From assembly GCF_000003815.2 (NCBI RefSeq), contig NC_049994.1:14002649-14066648 (forward strand): a stretch of 64,000 bases of DNA, given 5' to 3'. The notes below the pieces were generated by a model. It did no database searches, was not told where the DNA came from, and saw only the letters and a list, made by a program, of their open reading frames with translations. This document shows positions 57,601-64,000 of this stretch, one piece after another. The first letter of the stretch is position 1. The number at the start of each line of letters is the position of its first letter. A program made the translations under genes and the position numbers. The stretch is from Branchiostoma floridae (lineage: Eukaryota; Chordata; Leptocardii; Amphioxiformes; Branchiostomatidae).

Positions 57601-60600
57601 GCATTCATCATCAGCTGCAAGAAGTCCACACGTTCCTTCGGGAGAAGAAACACGAAGTCTTGATGACAACAATCATGTGAAAGTGAAACAATCAATCTTA
57701 TTCTGGCTCTGATTGCTTCCCTGACAACACTCTTGATAGAGAATGATTTGCATTTTACTATTTAAGGATCTGCATGGGAGGACATGACAACGCTTTACAG
57801 TGGTACGCTTGACGCAATTGCCAAGCCGATGGAAGCCTGTAATATTTTTGTTATGTCTTTCTTTCACTTGGTCCAGAACACCATATCAAACATTAATCTG
57901 GCCCAGGTATAACATACATTTTGTAGACCTAATGTGGAGAGGAACAGCCCATTAGCTAGACTTACTTGGCCCTCAGCCTGCCTCAACTCCATCAACTGGT
58001 CAAACACACTGTAGAAGAACTGTGTGGATTTCCCCGGTGAGCTAAGCAGCAGGTTGTACTGGAACCTCTCCAGCAGGGAACCAACAAGCTCGGGAAAAAC
58101 ACTGCAGAAAATACGGATTATTTTCCCTGTAGATTAGTTGATCAGAATCACTGGTGAATCAAACAAAAGATTATATCAACAAGAAAGGAGGCCCATTGAA
58201 CAACCTGCATTGTCAGGATTGCAACTTAAATGCCAAATACATTGTTGTATCAGCACAATCCAAGCATGGCATTACTACATCCTGTCCACACACTTGCACA
58301 CACACATATTTGTACTCACAGAAACACAAACATAGTTTACACAGATACACATATCACTGTACTACAAATGATTGAATAATACACACACAAACACACAATG
58401 AATTATACATCCTTCGTGCAGTCAAAAATCTGCTATAAGTTAGTATAACAAAAAAACATTGCCCACATTACATAATCTACAGTGACTTACTGAACATCAG
58501 GGCAAAAATAGAAATCGGTCTGTCGATCAACCTCCTTGCATAGACAACAAAAGGATCATCTGGATTCTTCTGTGAGTCGATCTGAGTCCCGAAGGCTGTC
58601 CTGGTGATCACATCCATAGTGAAGGCACCCGTCAGTCTGGGAAAGAAAAAGTGAAAAGTCAAAATAATATTGATCCAGTTTAGGTCACTAGAAGTAGTCA
58701 TCCAGTATTTGATTATAGTGTTGCTGAAGAGATATCCATCCACTGGTCACAACAAAGAAGATAGACACTATGTACAGTTTTATACAGGTTCAATTTGTAG
58801 TGTGGAAATTCCCCTAGCTCTTTTCAACAAGCACTGTGAATGAACAGTGACCACAGCTTAACTTCCCAATCCTAAGGACTGCAACCCTTTCCAGTATCAT
58901 CCATACTGGGTAAAACTAAATATAAACATTGTTCCACCCATAAGATTAAGAGGCAATGATGTGATGTTCTACTACAGCTGTGACTGCATACAAACTGTCT
59001 CTAGAATAACAATTTGTTAAAGATCAAGTACTCACTCTTTGACTTCAAAGGATTCCCCAGTGTCTGCAAACTTGCCGATGTTCTCTACTAGCAGACCAGC
59101 ACAACTGTTCATTGCTCCTGCCATCTGTTAAGAACAGACATTTAATTGTGACTGCAAGTTAAGTAACATACATATACTCATTATCCAGTTTATCGTCTGT
59201 TTTTCCCCATCAGGGAATTGTTAGATGTGCTTGCGTGTCTGCCAGACCCATATACGGCTCCACAATTGCCTCCTTTAACGTATTTCAAGAGATTTTTGAG
59301 CTTTCGTTCAACTCTATGTTTTTGTACTATGTATATGCAATGATATACATGTTTGTTGATGGATTTATTGGAATATGTTTCTCTGTTATATTTCATCTGA
59401 CTGGGTCTTACCTCCCTCATAAACTCAATGAAAAGTGGCCTACAGACTGATTTGAGCTTCTCATGAATAAAGGTTTACTCACACACTCACTTTTCAAAGA
59501 AAAGTTCCAAAAAAAAGTCCTACCTGTTTGAGCTTGCCTCCACTGAATGCAGGGCTGATGGTGCTGCGTACGTTCTTCCAGTCCTCGTCCACCAGCTGGG
59601 TCAGCATCCGGCCGACAGGCTTCACCCTCAGGTGGATGTCCTTGGGCTAGGATGGATACAATGTATATGTCATGCCCGTAGCCAGGGGGGTTTGGAAGAC
59701 CCCATGAACATGCGCACGCACGCGCGCTCAGGGGTCCCCAAAAAGAAGGATCAATGAATCCTTTCTTCATTTTTTACCTTGAAATCCACTGGAAATGTTT
59801 GTATCTGCAACTACAGAAAATTCAGGTCCGGTTCAGGTCCAGAGGATCAGTTCCAGGTTTGGATCTGAACCTGGACCTGATTCAGTATGTGAGAACTTGT
59901 GAATGGATGACACTCAAATAATGGTCCATTGGGGGTGACTGTTCATTTGAAGAGCTATACAGTAGCTTAATATATTTCACAAAGACATTCAAATGTCAAA
60001 GGATTGTCTAACTTAAAGCATTACTCTAAGAGTAAGTATTATAATGTGGCAGTCCTTATTCATACCTGGCGGTTAGTAAAACTGTGAAATTTCTTCACAA
60101 AGATATCTTGCAACATTTCAGGGTCTGTTATGAAGATGGCAGTCAATCCTCCACCATACATCCTGGAAATGATCAAGATGATGTCATAAAAAAACACTGC
60201 TGAATGTGAAAATATCGATAAGTTTAATAGTCTCAAAACATCATGATTTATATTAGCACAGTAGTTACAGGTAAGACACTCACCCGTACACACTGCCATA
60301 TTTCTTTCTCCGTTTCACCTGACTCTCAATGTTCCACACTCCCTTCGTAAATAAGAACACAAGTCATTTCTTCATGAACACACATAAGTGTTTTTCATAT
60401 GTTTGTTTTTAGAACATTTAGTTAATGTTAAAGTGGCCTTTAAAATGATGTTAAAACTCAACTTAAATCTGATGTTAAAATGGAATTGAGTTTACGATTA
60501 AGAATGCAACCTTGAAAATATAACTTAAAACTAAACTAAAACTAAATGTGGATATCGGCAAAGAACAAAGTTCTTAGACATAAGTTTAGAGATTCTGTTC

Positions 60601-62332
60601 CAGTAGCCCAAGCTCTAGTCCAGATACAGTACACAGTTCTGACAATAAGTCAAAATTGCCATGACTGTGAGAGTATGACTAATGTGACAGCATTCTTCGT
60701 ACTCACATCTTTCATGTGATCGAGCAGGTTCCCTATGATTGGCCAGGGAGTGGGACCGGGTACGCCCATCTTCTTGAACAGCTGAAGGGGTCGTACAGCA
60801 TATCTGTGAAGGTGGAGGAATTAAACAATGTTGTTAGGGACGTGCAGGCATCCAAAAGATTTAAGCTGGCCTGCCACAACACCTCAAACAACCTCAAACG
60901 ACCACAAACAATGAACAATGTCAAGGAAGGCATCCACAAGGTTTGACCTTCATTATTAGTGTCAACACTGGACAGAAGTAGCTGGCATTGATTCCAATAA
61001 ACCTTGACATTACTGTAAATGCATTTAAGCTTGCGGGTATTTACTTTCATGGTACATAGCGGGAAAATGGAGTGTTCGCGGTGCTTTTAGGTTTACCATA
61101 GCGCCATAGACTGCAGTCTCATACTATATAATGGAAAAATGTTTGCAGTGGTTTGAAGTTGGCGGTAAAGTGGCCGCAAACATTTCTGCATTTACAGTAT
61201 TATGATTGTCCCTGTCATTTTATCATCAGCTGATAGAGGGCACTTTTGATCCATCTGGCTGAAATGTTGAAGCTGCCCAATGAAGGAGGTATCCAAACCT
61301 ATTACCAATATTATGACTATTATAGATTAGTCTCTTTGTCCCCTCATGCAAATATGGCAACTATGATACCAGACTGGCAACCTTCCCAGCAATCCACCAA
61401 TCCTAAGCAGGGAGGGGCCAGTTAAAGCCCCTGAGGCTACCGGGCTATTGCAAGAGAGGGTTGCAGAGGTTATTGCATAATGCAACCTGAGTCCAAAGCC
61501 AAAGTCCCCACTTCCAAGTTATTACTTTCTTCAAATCAGCTACTTATCCATAATCTATTCTTCCAGTTACATGTAACTGATTGTGATATGTTATAATATA
61601 ACTTATATCTTACAAAGAAATAAATTAAATCTTTGTACACAGGTGGGGAAAAAGTGGGGTTCCAAGTACAAAATTTTGGGTTGCCCACTACGCTAGCTTG
61701 GTTTAAAGTTCAAGTTGCACCAAGCAATGTGTGTTAACTTTACGTTTGCGTAAGTGGGTATTTCGAGCAGTGAGGACAAAGAGACACAGCGACTATAATA
61801 CTAAATACTGTAATTCACTTTGTCTTTTCGGTACCAAACTTTCACGGTCTGAAAAAATCGGAACTAAACGTTCACTGTCAAGGCAAGTGCACATAAAAAA
61901 AGTCTGTGAATTATTAGTTATGAGTATTGAATGATAAATTCACGTTACAGTCGTCACCGTGAAAACCGTGAACATAACAGTACATTGAAAAAATCAGGAA
62001 TTACAGTAGGTTTGTGGTAACCTCTGACTATGACATCTGAAGTACAAGTATGTCTAAACTTAAGGTGTAATCTTCTTCTGTTGACTACCTCTTCATTCTT
62101 TGTGCCACATAAATCAATTTTCTGACAGGCAATCATTACTCCTTACCAAATGTCAATGTCTATAACCAACATTTTTAGTCACAAGACAGTGAGTGATGAT
62201 GTATACTAATGTAAGTATGAACTATGAACTTAGAAGCTTAAGAACTTGTCTAAGAACTTACATGTAGAAGAGAACAGGCAGTATTGCCAGTAGAATCCAT
62301 GTCAGGGGGATGGGGAGGGAGTCAACTGCCAT
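54609..62332 (-). CDS. CYP3-clan cytochrome P450 (14 exons, 514 aa)
   Basis: This is a membrane-bound haem monooxygenase of the CYP3/CYP5 type, expected in the endoplasmic reticulum. Exons: 62332-62262, 60803-60707, 60342-60284, 60162-60066, 59646-59524, 59124-59036, 58636-58496, 58101-57966, 57635-57548, 57172-57012, 56616-56528, 55754-55617, 55220-55058 and 54701-54609. Phases join to 515 codons including stop. Landmarks: an N-terminal membrane anchor (about 8-24), a Pro-rich hinge ([13 protein letters not shown]), helix [18 protein letters not shown]-helix AGYETT (317-322), K-helix ETLR (374-377), PERF (428-431) and the haem loop [10 protein letters not shown] with Cys454. The C-terminus [17 protein letters not shown] resembles CYP3A endings. 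The junction after exon 7 is ambiguous: the frame works with an unusual donor after CTGAT, whereas the stronger GTAAGT five bases later would break it. All catalytic residues are intact. Confidence 0.93.
54775..54880. repeat. Dispersed repeat within P450 intron, copy 1
   Basis: GTACAGTATTTACAGGTTCA, CTCTTTTCAAACAAGCAC and GGCTTAACATCCC match 58772-58880 in order. Confidence 0.6.
56088..56399. mobile_element. CAGGGCTC inverted-repeat hAT-like element, copy 3 (P450 intron)
   Basis: It begins CAGGGCTCTAGCCAGC and ends GAGCTGGCTAGAGCCCTG. The 8-bp direct repeat GGTACCGT flanks it (56080-56087 and 56400-56407), placing the family in hAT-like elements. The core has GACGGA and TCCGTC words. Confidence 0.85.
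57217..57268 (-). pseudogene. Decayed tandem copy of the P450 exon 10 start
   Basis: On the - strand, T-rich sequence and CAG are followed by CACTGACTAAGGATTATG-like sequence encoding [13 protein letters not shown]. This nearly repeats the real exon start (57172, [15 protein letters not shown]) 91 bp downstream in the transcript. The copy then diverges and meets a stop. It retains an acceptor but has no matching donor, so it is probably a partial duplication relic. Confidence 0.8.
57286..57425 (+). repeat. AGAAT/GTAGT pentanucleotide microsatellite
   Basis: A run of GTAGT units passes into imperfect AGAAT and GGAAT units over about 140 bp in a P450 intron. Confidence 0.9.
58772..58880. repeat. 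Dispersed repeat within P450 intron, copy 2
   Basis: TGTACAGTTTTATACAGGTT, CTCTTTTCAACAAGCAC and AGCTTAACTTCCC match the copy at 54775-54880. Confidence 0.6.
61011..61199. mobile_element. TACTGTAAATGC MITE, copy 2 (P450 intron)
   Basis: TACTGTAAATGCATTTAAGC on the left is mirrored by TTCTGCATTTACAGTA on the right. Inner GGCGGTAAAGTGGCCGCAAA resembles the TTTACCGCGAAC part of the 34947 element. Confidence 0.75.
61200..61280. repeat. Dispersed 80-bp repeat, copy 1
   Basis: TCATCAGCTGATAGAGGGCA, TTTTGATCCATCTGGCTGAA and GTTGAAGCTG recur at 63126-63208 with few changes. Confidence 0.7.
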
Positions 62333-64000
62333 GTTGAGTCTGGAATCTCTCTGGAGTCTTCACAGTTCACACTAGTTCAGTCAGTATTGTCACTGGCAGC
62401 TGTAATTTACTGAGACTTCATGTGTCACAGTTGTCCACTGGAGCTAGAAGACAGTATTAACAAGGCATGATTCAGGCAGGAAAAAATCGCCACTTCTAGG
62501 GCCTATAACTATATATGAATGGTTTATTTCGCATCGAGCGACAAACAATAGCATACAGTAGCAGCCTTCATTTCTTCGGCTGAATTGCAGTATCCTTTAC
62601 ACATGTTACAATTAAAATGGAAAGCAATAGAGGTACACAATTCCAAACATTATAAAACATAACGTTAAGTATTACAAAATGGGATCAGAAGTTCTACTTA
62701 TCATTTTGCTAGCTGAACATCAATATCCACATTTCTCTCAAAGTCTACTTAGCAAGACGACGAAATTCTTCAAAAAAGGAGTATTAAAACTGCAACCTAC
62801 CTTCGTCAAACCTGTTCTGAATCTCTCCGTACGTCGACTGAGGCGTAGGTGCTGCACAACTTGTTTATAAACCTGAATGTTGACATGGCGGCTCACACGT
62901 AAGTCAGCCATTACCAGGGGGTCAATGACCTCCTGGGGTCAAGTGACGACATTTCTGCACGTCCTCATCTGACAACTTTCACTTACGTTCCATGTCAATG
63001 ACCGCCAGAGGTAATTTCTTAAAATGTCTTCTTTCTCTCTATGATGATGCATGAGTAATGGTATTATGATAAAATGATCAGTAAGAAATAAATGCAATAT
63101 CGACATGAGCGAGTTCTGGTAGTACACACATGATCATCCTTGTCGTTTCATTATCAGTTGCTAGATGGCGCTTTTGATCCATCTGACTGAAAAGTTGAAG
63201 CTGGCCCTTTTGGACAAATGGCAGTTCATTAGGTAGAATGTGCATTTACTAGTAGTTGGGATGAAAATGACATTCGCTGAAAACTACTACTACTGCTGAC
63301 TTATCGTTAAATTCGATGTTGACAAATACAGTGTTATAATCATGGTGTAATATCTTAATGAATTCAGTGCTACTGGTAATGATGGTTCCGGTGTGACTTA
63401 AGTTCTATTGGTAGCATGAATGTTGAAAGTGTGAAAAGAAGGAAAAACATCACATACATGGTTTCATATCAGGGACTGAAGGGAAATTGAACTTTGAGTT
63501 ACTTTTATTTGATCCTCACCAACTTAACGCAATTAACGTTATGAATTTCTCTGAATTTATTAATTTTGAGTCTTAAATTTGTTGTCATTGAGATTACCTT
63601 GATGTTGTTTTACTTCACGTTTCTTCCAGCATGCAAAATAGTCTATAAGAAGTCCCTTCAGACCATTGGGAGGGAGTGATTTTGTGTAGCTAGTCAGGAA
63701 CACATCCTGATTCTTTTAGACTTTAAAAGCAAAGAAAAGCAATGACACTTTACACACAAGAGTATACAATGAAGTTTTTAATCAAACATAACTTTGCACT
63801 GTACAAAAGGTACTTCTGATTTTGCCTCTTTTCCTTAACCTGCATTACATGTACATGTCAATACCTACTAGAGGGGGGTGTTGAACATTGAGGAAGAAGT
63901 GACTCTAAATGGGTGGAGTCTTTTCAACATGTCATCATCACAAGGGTATGTCAGTCAGGTGACCAGGGAAACTGCTTACAATGTACACTCTCAGATTGGA
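62333..64000. other. Upstream flank of the P450; no gene recognised
   Basis: It holds the P450 promoter side and one dispersed repeat. Open frames here are short and unrecognised, with no convincing exon. Confidence 0.5.
63126..63208. repeat. Dispersed 80-bp repeat, copy 2
   Basis: TTATCAGTTGCTAGATGGCG, TTTTGATCCATCTGACTGAA and GTTGAAGCTGG match 61200-61280. Confidence 0.7.

Noticed and set aside
58138..58375. Two overlapping + strand open frames in the P450 intron
   Set aside because: CA-rich low-complexity sequence with no splice support.

Overview
The window is animal genomic DNA: intron-rich genes with GT-AG junctions, three assembly gaps and a dense population of small non-autonomous DNA transposons. 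Gene content (CSAD/GADL1-type decarboxylase, CCT5, a CYP3-clan P450, a lineage-type secreted C-type lectin), roughly 40-42% GC and the repeat style suggest an invertebrate deuterostome, most likely a lancelet (Branchiostoma). The species call is inference.

Layout: (1) 971-3778 (+) holds the last four exons of a cysteine sulfinate/glutamate decarboxylase-family gene. (2) 3779-14353 is a repeat-bearing intergenic stretch with two gaps, a possible short membrane-protein gene (4650-5813) and a 200-bp satellite with alternating units (12143-13110). (3) 14354-31811 (-) is a 13-coding-exon secreted protein of 644 aa that I could splice into one continuous reading frame. It has a signal peptide, acidic linkers, two six-cysteine modules, a (DLEGT)5 stretch encoded by a minisatellite, a hydrophobic plus coiled-coil helical region, and a C-terminal C-type lectin domain with EPN and WND motifs. 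Its 8.9-kb intron carries a 3.3-kb tandem duplication, and its first coding intron a 5'-truncated retrotransposon. A TATA-type promoter and a non-coding first exon probably lie near 33.6 kb. (4) 31.8-40.0 kb is a transposon-rich intergenic region with several elements whose target-site duplications can be read exactly, including one element nested in another. (5) 40084-50524 (-) is CCT5, complete except for about 29 coding bases in a gap. (6) 51053-52858 (+) is a three-exon gene for a 152-aa protein, head-to-head with CCT5, with an RFX X-box-like site about 100 bp upstream of its ATG. (7) 54609-62332 (-) is a 14-exon CYP3-clan cytochrome P450 (514 aa) with all signature motifs. (8) 62333-64000 is intergenic with one dispersed repeat.

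The genes do not form a pathway. CCT5 (cytosolic folding of tubulin and actin) and the possibly ciliary 152-aa gene share a divergent promoter region. The most unusual items are the lectin architecture, a decayed tandem copy of the I-helix exon start inside the P450 gene, and the transposon families read from their terminal repeats and target duplications.
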